Shown: positions 7,344 to 12,770 of the stretch, piece after piece | How positions within the stretch are numbered: position 1 is the stretch's first letter | How the letters are laid out: the number at the start of each line of letters is the position of its first letter | NCBI GenBank assembly: GCA_022706865.1 | Contig: JAKJBT010000044.1 | Span: 1 to 13,441, forward strand | Source: Bacillota bacterium | GTDB taxonomy: Bacteria > Bacillota_A > Clostridia > Lutisporales > Lutisporaceae | Direction of reading: 5' to 3' | DNA length: 13,441 nt | Translations under genes and position numbers: made by a program | The notes under the pieces: model-generated | What the model was told of the DNA's origin: nothing | The model's database searches: none | What the model saw: the letters and a program-made list of their open reading frames with translations, nothing else

Positions 7344-7428
7344 TGGTGGGGAAAGGTGGATTCGAACCACCGAAGTCTGCGACAACAGATTTACAGTCTG
7401 CCCCCTTTGGCCGCTCGGGAATTTCCCC
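7344..7428 (-). tRNA. tRNA-Tyr (anticodon GTA)
   Basis: Acceptor stem GGGGAAA (7422-7428) pairs with TTTCCCC (7348-7354); discriminator A and encoded CCA (7344-7346). The anticodon GTA is at 7392-7394. A long variable arm (85 nt in all) marks a class II tRNA, right for bacterial Tyr. T-loop GGTTCGAATCC is intact. Confidence 0.97.
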
Positions 7429-7432
7429 ATTA

Positions 7433-7508
7433 TGGAGCTGGTGATGGGACTCGAACCCGCAACCTGCTGATTACAAATCAGCTGCTCTGCCGATTGAGCT
7501 ACACCAGC
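7433..7508 (-). tRNA. tRNA-Thr (anticodon TGT)
   Basis: Acceptor GCTGGTG (7502-7508) with CACCAGC (7437-7443), discriminator T, encoded CCA. Anticodon loop TTTGTAA places TGT at 7473-7475 between the GCTGA/TCAGC stem. 76 nt, T-loop GGTTCGAGTCC intact; four bases separate it from tRNA-Tyr. Confidence 0.97.
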
Positions 7509-7514
7509 ATGATT

Positions 7515-7589
7515 TGGTGACCCGTGGGGGAATCGAACCCCCGTTACCGCCGTGAAAGGGCGATGTCTTGACCGCTTGACCAACGGGCC
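7515..7589 (-). tRNA. tRNA-Glu (anticodon TTC)
   Basis: Acceptor GGCCCGT (7583-7589) pairs with ACGGGTC (7519-7525; one G-U), discriminator A, encoded CCA. Anticodon loop CTTTCAC gives TTC at 7554-7556. 75 nt. Confidence 0.97.
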
Positions 7590-7601
7590 ATATTTTACAC
7601 A

Positions 7602-7677
7602 TGGTCGGGGTGACAGGACTTGAACCTGCGGCCCCATGGTCCCAAACCACGTGCGCTACCATCTGCGCTACACCCCG
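7602..7677 (-). tRNA. tRNA-Pro (anticodon TGG)
   Basis: Acceptor CGGGGTG (7671-7677) with CACCCCG (7606-7612), discriminator A, encoded CCA. Anticodon loop TTTGGGA gives TGG at 7642-7644. It is the first gene of the four-tRNA transcript (Pro-Glu-Thr-Tyr). 76 nt. Confidence 0.97.
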
Positions 7678-7690
7678 ACGCGACTTCTCT

Positions 7691-7719
7691 ATTATATAAA
7701 AAATAAGAATATCAATCAA
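7691..7719 (-). promoter_or_regulatory. SigA-type promoter of the tRNA operon
   Basis: On - strand TTGATT (7714-7719), 17 bases, perfect TATAAT (7691-7696). The transcript would start near 7684, a few bases before mature tRNA-Pro. The rest of the spacer up to the yyaC-like gene (7720-7991) is AT-rich, with an inverted repeat CAAGAT/ATCTTG near 7753-7776, a candidate forespore promoter and an AT-rich hairpin; no gene was seen in it. Confidence 0.8.
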
Positions 7720-7850
7720 TTATCAAATTTGACCGAAAACAGCTAAAATTCAAGATTACATCTCTCATCTTGTAATATGCTGTGTAATGATACTTATTAT
7801 TCATAATTATAATGTCAGCATTTTAAAAAATCAATATACAAATCATACCG

Positions 7851-7879
7851 GAATATGGGGCATCATAGCCTGCATCTTA
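7851..7879 (+). promoter_or_regulatory. Candidate forespore (SigG-type) promoter of the yyaC-like gene
   Basis: GAATA (7851-7855), 17 bases, CATCTTA (7873-7879). This fits the B. subtilis SigG pattern as I recall it (GHATR, 17-18 bases, CATNHTA) at every defined position. The start would be near 7886, directly before an 11-bp inverted repeat with one mismatch (7888-7898 with 7904-7914). A forespore promoter suits a GPR-like spore gene; this is inference from match and context only. Confidence 0.5.
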
Positions 7880-7991
7880 TGCAACTCATTCATCTCATAT
7901 ATTATGATATGAATAATTAACCTGAACTTCCAATATATTTATAACAAGGTCTCAATGAAAAGCAAAAAAACAGATGTTTGGAGGTCATATT

Positions 7992-8543
7992 TTGATTGAG
8001 AAATACAGCATAAAAGACGGAATTTGTGTGCATCATACAGATGACCGGGCGCATTTGAAAATCTCTGATTTTTTGAAATCAAATAATTTAAATAAATGTT
8101 TAATTCTTTGTATAGGCACTGACAGGTTCATAGGAGATTCTCTCGGGCCGCTGACCGGTACGCTGCTTAGCAAGCTGAGCCTTCCGGTCCCAATCCTGGG
8201 AACCTTGGATAATCCTATCCATGCGGTTAATCTCAGGAAGGTCATGTCTCATATAAAAATCTCCTATAAAGATCATAAAATCATCGCCATAGATGCTTGC
8301 CTGGGTGCCAGTAAAAGTGTTGGATATGTCCATGTCAAGGAAGGCAGCATCCAGCCCGGAAAAGGTGTTGGAAAAAGGCTCTCCCATGTGGGAGACTTTT
8401 CTATAATAGGAGTAGTCGATGAAGCTGTGGATTCAGGTGACTATGAATATGAGAACTACATCAAAATAAGCAATGTAAGACTGGGACTGGTAATGAAAAT
8501 GTCGGAGACAATAACAAAAGGAATATATGCTGCCTTCCGGTAG
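7992..8543 (+). CDS. yyaC: YyaC-like protein (DUF1256, spore-protease GPR-related)
   Basis: The protein has 183 residues. Two acidic motifs match the germination protease GPR fold: GTDRFIGDSLGP (42-53, aspartates D44 and D49) and IIAIDACLG (97-104, D101), corresponding to the paired catalytic aspartates of GPR. GPR cleaves small acid-soluble proteins during germination; YyaC proteins share the core and are associated with sporulation, but their substrate is not known to me. Start: GGAGGT (7980-7985) is inside a longer frame beginning ATG 7974, so TTG 7992, 6 bases after it, is the likely start. It is divergent from the tRNA operon and convergent with fabZ. A candidate SigG promoter lies at 7851-7879. 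Confidence 0.88.
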   Translation: MIEKYSIKDGICVHHTDDRAHLKISDFLKSNNLNKCLILCIGTDRFIGDSLGPLTGTLLSKLSLPVPILGTLDNPIHAVNLRKVMSHIKISYKDHKIIAIDACLGASKSVGYVHVKEGSIQPGKGVGKRLSHVGDFSIIGVVDEAVDSGDYEYENYIKISNVRLGLVMKMSETITKGIYAAFR

Positions 8544-8544
8544 C

Positions 8545-8568
8545 AGGGACGCCATATATGGAGTCCCT
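8545..8568 (+). other. Hairpin directly after the yyaC-like stop codon
   Basis: AGGGAC (8545-8550) pairs with GTCCCT (8563-8568), enclosing the palindrome CCATATATGG (8552-8561). It starts 2 bases after the stop. No T-run follows, so it is more likely a 3'-end stabiliser upstream of the real terminator at 8581-8609. Confidence 0.5.
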
Positions 8569-8580
8569 ACCTGTCCAAAT

Positions 8581-8609
8581 AAAAAAACGGTGAACGCATC
8601 ACCGTTTTA
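8581..8609. terminator. Bidirectional terminator shared by the yyaC-like gene and fabZ
   Basis: AAAACGGTG (8584-8592) pairs perfectly with CACCGTTTT (8600-8608), loop of 7. On + it is followed by ATTTG; on - the stem is followed by further T residues. The last base of the stem lies within the fabZ stop codon (8607-8609), so the two genes are packed end to end. Confidence 0.9.
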
Positions 8610-9035
8610 TTTGCTGACTATCGCAAACATGAGTTCCCCGGAAGCTGCAAGTTCATCGCCCACATAAGCCTGGGCCTTTGCCTTGCCTATACCTCTTTTA
8701 AAATTAAGCATTTCCACTTCCATCCTTAATGTATCTCCGGGGACAACCTGGCGCCTGAATCTCATTCCGTCAATCCCTGTAAAAACCGCCAGCTTGTTTT
8801 TATGCTCCTCCATACCCAGTATTGCTACTGCTCCTACCTGTGCCATAGCTTCCACTATCAGCACTCCCGGCATTATCGGAAGCCCCGGGAAGTGTCCCTG
8901 AAAAAAAGGCTCATTAACAGTAACATTTTTAATGCCTACTGCTTTTTTCCCATATTCTATTTCGGTTATTTTGTCTACAAGCAAAAATGGATACCTGTGC
9001 GGTAAAATTCCTTGAATATCCGTATTATTCAACAT
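8607..9035 (-). CDS. fabZ: 3-hydroxyacyl-[acyl-carrier-protein] dehydratase
   Basis: FabZ removes water from (3R)-hydroxyacyl-ACP in type II fatty acid synthesis, in the cytoplasm as a hot-dog-fold hexamer. At 142 residues it has family length. The N-terminal [14 protein letters not shown] (10-23) is typical; the catalytic histidine is H48 in [12 protein letters not shown] and the catalytic glutamate E62 in VEAMAQ. The ATG at 9035 overlaps the end of the rod-binding protein gene by 11 bases, with GAGAGGAAAG as ribosome binding site, so it is translated from the flagellar transcript. The same order (flhO-flhP then fabZ) occurs in B. subtilis as I recall. No promoter of its own was seen. Confidence 0.97.
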   Translation of the reverse strand: MLNNTDIQGILPHRYPFLLVDKITEIEYGKKAVGIKNVTVNEPFFQGHFPGLPIMPGVLIVEAMAQVGAVAILGMEEHKNKLAVFTGIDGMRFRRQVVPGDTLRMEVEMLNFKRGIGKAKAQAYVGDELAASGELMFAIVSK

Positions 9036-9399
9036 CTTTCCTCTCTCTTTCCGGCTTCAGGCTTTTTGACAGCTGCTGATAAAGCAGATCCGCAAGTCCT
9101 ATTCCTTTGCCCTTGGAAGCTTCCTCCGCATATTTGTCATACAGCATTTCCTCATACATTTCCTCTGCCATACCGCCGTCAATCAAGCCGGTTTTTTGCA
9201 CCGTATTCCGCATTTGCTTGAAGACCATGCTGACAAATATAGCCTCCAGGTCGCTGCAAGCTTGCTTAAGCTTCTTCTCGTCCTTTTCCTCCATTGCTTT
9301 TTCAAGGGCTTTTTCAAACCCTCCCTGCTTTGTATCCTGAGCTTTGCTTTTAGCATTATTATAATCCATTATTCCATTATTATTAATAGGATTAATCAT
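9025..9399 (-). CDS. flgJ: Flagellar rod-binding protein (FlgJ N-terminal domain only)
   Basis: The protein has 124 residues. A polar N-terminus (1-40) is followed by the rod-binding domain: [24 protein letters not shown] (44-67), [40 protein letters not shown]. This matches the N-terminal half of proteobacterial FlgJ, which caps or scaffolds the growing rod. The C-terminal muramidase half of the enterobacterial protein is absent, as is normal in clostridia. AGGAGAT precedes the ATG; only 2 bases separate it from the flgG stop, and its own 3' end overlaps fabZ by 11 bases. Gene name is by domain, so FlgJ-like is the safer wording. Confidence 0.88.
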   Translation of the reverse strand: MINPINNNGIMDYNNAKSKAQDTKQGGFEKALEKAMEEKDEKKLKQACSDLEAIFVSMVFKQMRNTVQKTGLIDGGMAEEMYEEMLYDKYAEEASKGKGIGLADLLYQQLSKSLKPERERKDVE

Positions 9400-9401
9400 A
9401 A

Positions 9402-10196
9402 TTATCTCCTAAGGTTATTTGCCATCTGCAGCATCTCGTCCGCTGTCTGTATGGACTTTGAATTCATTTCATACGCCCTCTGGGCTTGTATGAGATTTAC
9501 CATTTCTTCAACAATCTGCACATTTGAGTACTCCAGATAACCCTGCAGGATATTTCCTCCGCTGCCGTCGTTCTGGGTGTCGAATGCTTCTCCGCTGGCT
9601 TCTGTTACAATATACAGGTTCTTCCCTACGCTCTCAAGCCCTGCGGGATTTACAAAGGTTGATATTGAAAGGCTTCCCAGCTCTTCAATGGTGCCATCCT
9701 CTCTTTTCACAGTTATCAATCCTCTTGCGTCTATTGTTATGTCCTTGATATCCGAACCCAATTCTATATTGCCGTTCTCTCCCTGAACATAATAGCCTTC
9801 TGAGGTTACCAGGTTGTAGTTCTCTCCATCCGGCGATATCTTGAAAGCCCCATCCTTGGTATAGTACTCCTGTCCTTCAGGCCCCAGCACCTTAAAAAAC
9901 CCCAAACCGTCAATTGCCAGATCGTACGGATTTTCAGTGGAAGCCAGGTTTCCCGTAGTGAAGAATTTAACTGAAGCAGCGGGCATAACTCCGTGCCCCA
10001 CCTGCAGATTGACAGGCCTGCCCTGTCCGTCCCTTACTATTCCTCTTTCCAATGTTTCATAAAGCAGGTCCTTGAATTCCACTCTGGACTTTTTATATGA
10101 AACTGAATTAACATTAGCCATGTTGTTGGATATGGTATCAACATTAAGCTGTTGGGCCATCATTCCCGTGCTGGCCGTCCAAAGAGCTCTCATCAT
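9402..10196 (-). CDS. flgG: Flagellar basal-body distal rod protein FlgG (FlhP-like)
   Basis: The protein has 264 residues, normal for FlgG (about 260). The N-terminal rod motif is SNNMANVNSVSYKKSRVEFKDLLYE (about 23-47); the central FlgE/F/G domain includes ENPYDLAIDGLGFFKV and the C-terminal coiled-coil motif YSNVQIVEEMVNLIQAQRAYEMNSKSIQTADEML (223-256). Rod proteins are exported by the flagellar type III apparatus and assemble outside the membrane. AGGAGGT lies 8 bases before the ATG at 10196, partly in the flgF stop region (13-base gap). The equivalent B. subtilis gene is flhP, next to flhO. It should be driven by the SigD-type promoter at 11022-11049. Confidence 0.95.
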   Translation of the reverse strand: MMRALWTASTGMMAQQLNVDTISNNMANVNSVSYKKSRVEFKDLLYETLERGIVRDGQGRPVNLQVGHGVMPAASVKFFTTGNLASTENPYDLAIDGLGFFKVLGPEGQEYYTKDGAFKISPDGENYNLVTSEGYYVQGENGNIELGSDIKDITIDARGLITVKREDGTIEELGSLSISTFVNPAGLESVGKNLYIVTEASGEAFDTQNDGSGGNILQGYLEYSNVQIVEEMVNLIQAQRAYEMNSKSIQTADEMLQMANNLRR

Positions 10197-10209
10197 AGTT
10201 TATTACCTC

Positions 10210-10983
10210 CTAAACCCTCGCAATTTCATTTACAGCTTTTCCAATCAGTTCATCATGTATCTTTATCACCCTTTGATTAGCCTCATAGGTTCTAATCATA
10301 GTGAGCATTTCCACCATTTCTTTTACGGAATTGACATTGGAACCCTCAAGAAAACCCTGCTGTATTGTTCCCGCCGTTATTACCGGTTCCGCGTCAATTT
10401 CTTCCGCGATTCTGATAAGGCCGTTTCCTTCCTTGCGCAGCGCCTCATAATCTTCAAAATCCACAAGCTTGAGCTTGCCAACCAACTGTACATCGGAAAA
10501 AACCTCGCCCTTTTCATTTACCGTCATATAATTGCCTTCTATCCTTATGTATCCGTCTTCACCGAGGACTCTCCAGCCTTCCCCGGTTACCAGCCAGCCT
10601 TCTGCATCCTTTGCGAAGCTGCCGTTTCTTGTATATCTTTCACCCTCAGGGGTATCAATGCAGAAAAACCCTTTCCCCCTTAAAGCCAAATCAAAGCTGT
10701 TTCCGGTAGAGTTCAGCTGCCCCTGTTTAAAATCAACCATTATTTCACTGCTGTGTATTCCGTAGCTTATAGTTCCCAACGGTTTAAAAGGCCTTGAACC
10801 CCTCAAGCCCTTGTCAATCCTGTCATTTATTCTGGAAATCAGAACCTCGGAAAAGTTCTGAGTCACCATGACATCCTTCTTATATCCTGTAGTATTTACA
10901 TTTGCAATATTATTGGCTATTACATCCACTCTTTTTGCTTCTGTAATTGCTGAGGATGCTGAAATATAAAGTCCTCTGATCAC
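10210..10983 (-). CDS. flgF: Flagellar basal-body rod protein FlgF (FlhO-like)
   Basis: The protein has 257 residues. Rod-protein N-terminus MIRGLYISASSAI with IANNIANVNTTGYKKD (22-37); GNSFDLALRGKGFFCI in the centre; C-terminal LEGSNVNSVKEMVEMLTMIRTYEANQRVIKIHDE (212-245). These N- and C-terminal helices coil together in the assembled rod. It is proximal to FlgG in the rod and is the FlhO equivalent; the FlgF/FlgG assignment rests on gene order, as the two are close paralogues. It starts with GTG at 10983 behind AGGTGAT. It is the first gene of the flgF-flgG-flgJ-fabZ unit and has a SigD-type promoter about 40 bases upstream. Confidence 0.92.
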   Translation of the reverse strand: MIRGLYISASSAITEAKRVDVIANNIANVNTTGYKKDVMVTQNFSEVLISRINDRIDKGLRGSRPFKPLGTISYGIHSSEIMVDFKQGQLNSTGNSFDLALRGKGFFCIDTPEGERYTRNGSFAKDAEGWLVTGEGWRVLGEDGYIRIEGNYMTVNEKGEVFSDVQLVGKLKLVDFEDYEALRKEGNGLIRIAEEIDAEPVITAGTIQQGFLEGSNVNSVKEMVEMLTMIRTYEANQRVIKIHDELIGKAVNEIARV

Positions 10984-11021
10984 ACTATCACCTACACTAT
11001 ATGTTATTCTCTACATGACAG

Positions 11022-11049
11022 TTATCGGAATAATAACTGGCGAACTTTA
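11022..11049 (-). promoter_or_regulatory. Sigma-28 (SigD) promoter of the flgF-flgG-flgJ-fabZ unit
   Basis: On - strand TAAA (11046-11049), within CTAAAGTTC, 16 bases, then TCCGATAA (11022-11029). The known consensus is TAAA, about 15 bases, GCCGATAA, so 11 of 12 bases agree. Predicted transcript start is about 11013, leaving a leader of about 30 bases. The mbl terminator T-run ends 4 bases before this promoter. B. subtilis flhO-flhP are, as I recall, SigD-dependent. Confidence 0.82.
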
Positions 11050-11053
11050 GGGC

Positions 11054-11086
11054 AAAAAAAAAAGACATGGGAAACGTCCCCATGTC
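11054..11086 (-). terminator. Terminator of mbl, formed by repeat copy F
   Basis: On - strand GACATGGG (11079-11086), loop GACGTTT, CCCATGTC (11064-11071), then ten T residues (11054-11063). It has a perfect 8-bp stem with a T-run and begins 29 bases beyond the mbl stop (11116). Sequence is the REP-like repeat itself. Confidence 0.9.
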
Positions 11087-11106
11087 TCATCATCCCCATG
11101 TCTCAT
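11061..11106 (+). repeat. REP-like repeat, copy F, with a second half unit
   Basis: On + strand AAGACATGGGAAACGTCCCC then ATGTCTCAT; core 11072-11081. The half unit CCCCATGTCTCAT (11078-11090) recurs at 11094-11106, a 16-base tandem step, comparable to the extra half unit in copy A. The 8-bp arms are perfect. Confidence 0.82.
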
Positions 11107-11115
11107 ACTGTCCTT

Positions 11116-12150
11116 TTAATAATTCAGTGTGATTATTTTTCTGTTTGCATTTATGTCTGCATTCTGAAGCATATCTATATGCTCCAAAGCCTGCCCCGTT
11201 CCAATAGCTACGCAGGATATTGCGTCTTCCGCCACATATACGGGTATGCCGGTTCTCTTGCTTATCAGCTTGTCAAGGCCGTTTAACAGGGAACCTCCCC
11301 CTGCCATAACTATACCTCTGTCGCTTATATCGGCAGAAAGCTCCGGCGGCGTCCTTTCCAACACCGAATGTACTGCGTCGGCAATAGCGGAAACCGGCTC
11401 GGAAAGCGCTTCAAGCATTTCATCAGAAGTAACTTCTATGGTCTTTGGAAGTCCCGAAATAAGGTTTCTGCCCCTGACTTCAACCTTAAGCTGCTCTTCC
11501 CTCGGGAATGCGGTACCGGCGTTTATCTTCAGCTCTTCGGCAGTTCTCTCACCGATCATAATATTGTGCTTCTTTCTCATATACCTTACAATAGCTTCGT
11601 CAAATTTGTCCCCTGCGATCTTGATGGAGGTTGATACAACAATTCCTCCCAGGGATATAACCGCTATGTCTGTTGTCCCTCCGCCGATATCCAATACCAT
11701 ATTGCCGCTGGCTTTGGATATATCCAAACCTGCTCCTATAGCAGATGCGATTGGCTCTTCAATAAGTCTGGTGGTTCTTGCCCCTGCATTATTGGCAGCA
11801 TCAATAACCGCTCTCTTTTCAACCTCAGTAACATCGCTGGGCACACAGACAACTATCCTTGGTTTTATTAACCTTCTCCTTCCGATAGCCTTGTCTATGA
11901 AATACCTGAGCATTTTCTCAGTTATGTCATAATCTGAAATAACGCCCTCCCTGAGCGGCCTGATTGCAACAATATTACCGGGTGTCCTGCCAAGCATAAG
12001 CCTTGCCTCTTCACCTACAGCCAATATTTTGTTTGTATTCCTGTCTATAGCAACAACCGATGGCTCTCTCAGAACTATGCCCTTTCCTTTAATGTATACC
12101 AACACGCTGGCTGTTCCCAGGTCGATGCCTATGTCTTGTCCTCCCCACAT
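11116..12150 (-). CDS. mbl: MreB-family rod-shape actin Mbl
   Basis: The protein has 344 residues. Actin-fold motifs: phosphate 1 DIGIDLGTAS (6-15), catalytic glutamate pair EEP (131-133), phosphate 2 DIGGGTTDIAV (154-164), adenosine motif AGGGSLLNGLD (283-293). The start and several internal stretches (IGIDLGTAxVLxxxKGKGIVL, GRTPGNIVAIRPL, RGRNLISGLPKTI, VLERTPPELSADI) follow B. subtilis Mbl rather than MreB, as does its place after spoIIID and before flhO. Mbl polymers under the membrane guide lateral-wall synthesis with the elongasome. GGAGGT lies 6 bases before ATG 12150. A weak SigA-like promoter (12200-12228) and the hairpin at 12336-12393 suggest it is expressed apart from spoIIID. It ends at a strong repeat-derived terminator. 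Confidence 0.93.
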   Translation of the reverse strand: MWGGQDIGIDLGTASVLVYIKGKGIVLREPSVVAIDRNTNKILAVGEEARLMLGRTPGNIVAIRPLREGVISDYDITEKMLRYFIDKAIGRRRLIKPRIVVCVPSDVTEVEKRAVIDAANNAGARTTRLIEEPIASAIGAGLDISKASGNMVLDIGGGTTDIAVISLGGIVVSTSIKIAGDKFDEAIVRYMRKKHNIMIGERTAEELKINAGTAFPREEQLKVEVRGRNLISGLPKTIEVTSDEMLEALSEPVSAIADAVHSVLERTPPELSADISDRGIVMAGGGSLLNGLDKLISKRTGIPVYVAEDAISCVAIGTGQALEHIDMLQNADINANRKIITLNY

Positions 12151-12199
12151 TTTAATACCTCCATAATATTTCGCTTGTGATTATCAATCTTTTTATATT

Positions 12200-12228
12200 T
12201 CTATATAAAAAACAAAATTCCTTCACAA
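12200..12228 (-). promoter_or_regulatory. Candidate SigA-type promoter of mbl
   Basis: On - strand TTGTGA (12223-12228), 17 bases, TATAGA (12200-12205), about 50 bases before the mbl ATG. Both boxes match 4 or 5 of 6. TTGCAA (near 12272) with TTAAAA is a weaker alternative. Nothing else coding was found in 12151-12335. Confidence 0.4.
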
Positions 12229-12335
12229 AGTACATTATTATAACAAGATTTTTAACGGAGGTTTCTGCACACTTGCAAAACCCTGCCCGATGGCTTGTCT
12301 ACTGCAATTATAAGATAAATAACCTCAAATAACAA

Positions 12336-12393
12336 GCTCCGGCAAATATAATGCGCAATGCAGCAGCATCAGCACATCAATACTTGCCGGAGC
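12336..12393 (-). terminator. Long inverted repeat after spoIIID, possible terminator
   Basis: GCTCCGGCAA (12336-12345) and TTGCCGGAGC (12384-12393) are a perfect 10-bp inverted repeat 38 bases apart. On - strand it starts 15 bases after the spoIIID stop and is followed by TTGTTATTT. The loop holds a smaller hairpin (GATGC/GCATT). The long loop and short T-run make plain termination uncertain. Confidence 0.5.
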
Positions 12394-12407
12394 CTGAACC
12401 TTCATCA

Positions 12408-12662
12408 CTACAAACTAATGGACTGATATTTCATCTTTGTTGCCCTTCCGCCTCTTATATGTCTTTCTGCTTTGTTCTGGTCCATTATCTCCTTAACTTG
12501 AAGTGCTACACTGGGATTTATTCTCGGAAGTCTTTCTGTGACATCTTTATGTACTGTGCTTTTACTTACCCCGAATATTTTGGCTGCATCCCTGACCGTT
12601 GTCTTGCTGCTTATTATATATTTCGCAATTTCCAATGCTCTTTCTTCGATATAATCCTTCAA
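12408..12662 (-). CDS. spoIIID: Stage III sporulation transcription factor SpoIIID
   Basis: The protein has 84 residues (about 93 in B. subtilis). It begins MKDYIEERALEIAKYI and has a helix-turn-helix at about 21-43 (TTVRDAAKIFGVSKSTVHKDV), then TERLPRINP and a basic C-terminal segment, RHIRGGRATKMKY (68-80), which also contacts DNA in the family. SpoIIID is the mother-cell regulator that activates or represses SigE-dependent genes and prepares SigK synthesis. Start codon is TTG at 12662, with GGGGGTAGTAG as a somewhat distant ribosome binding site. The neighbours, a SpoIIQ-like M23 protein upstream and mbl downstream, follow the clostridial order. A SigE promoter was looked for in 12663-12770 but no convincing match was found. 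That gap contains the palindrome CATTAATTAATG (12739-12750). Confidence 0.95.
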   Translation of the reverse strand: MKDYIEERALEIAKYIISSKTTVRDAAKIFGVSKSTVHKDVTERLPRINPSVALQVKEIMDQNKAERHIRGGRATKMKYQSISL

Positions 12663-12770
12663 TTACTACTACCCCCTTATTGGTGTCTTTTTACATTAAT
12701 ATGCTGTTTTTTTGGTAATTAGAACCACACGTATCGTTCATTAATTAATGCTTTTTGGTGCCCGGCTGCA

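Noticed and set aside
7329..7719. Open frames of 82-108 residues across the tRNA cluster on both strands
   Set aside because: They run through four well-formed tRNA genes; the peptides (e.g. GVAQSAEQLICNQQVAGSSP) are the familiar spurious translations of tRNAs.
10072..10683. 203-residue + strand frame across flgG/flgF
   Set aside because: It spans the junction of two certain genes on the other strand and has no ribosome binding site or recognisable domain.
11246..11932. 228-residue + strand frame opposite mbl
   Set aside because: Low-complexity Ser/Pro/Ile composition typical of an antisense shadow; mbl has all actin motifs.
12672..12704. Possible SigE promoter of spoIIID (GCATATT on - strand at 12698-12704)
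   Set aside because: No matching -10 at proper spacing, and the start would fall about 10 bases from the TTG start codon.
12739..12750. Palindrome CATTAATTAATG between the SpoIIQ-like gene and spoIIID
   Set aside because: A 12-bp AT-rich palindrome is readily found by chance and matches no operator I recognise.
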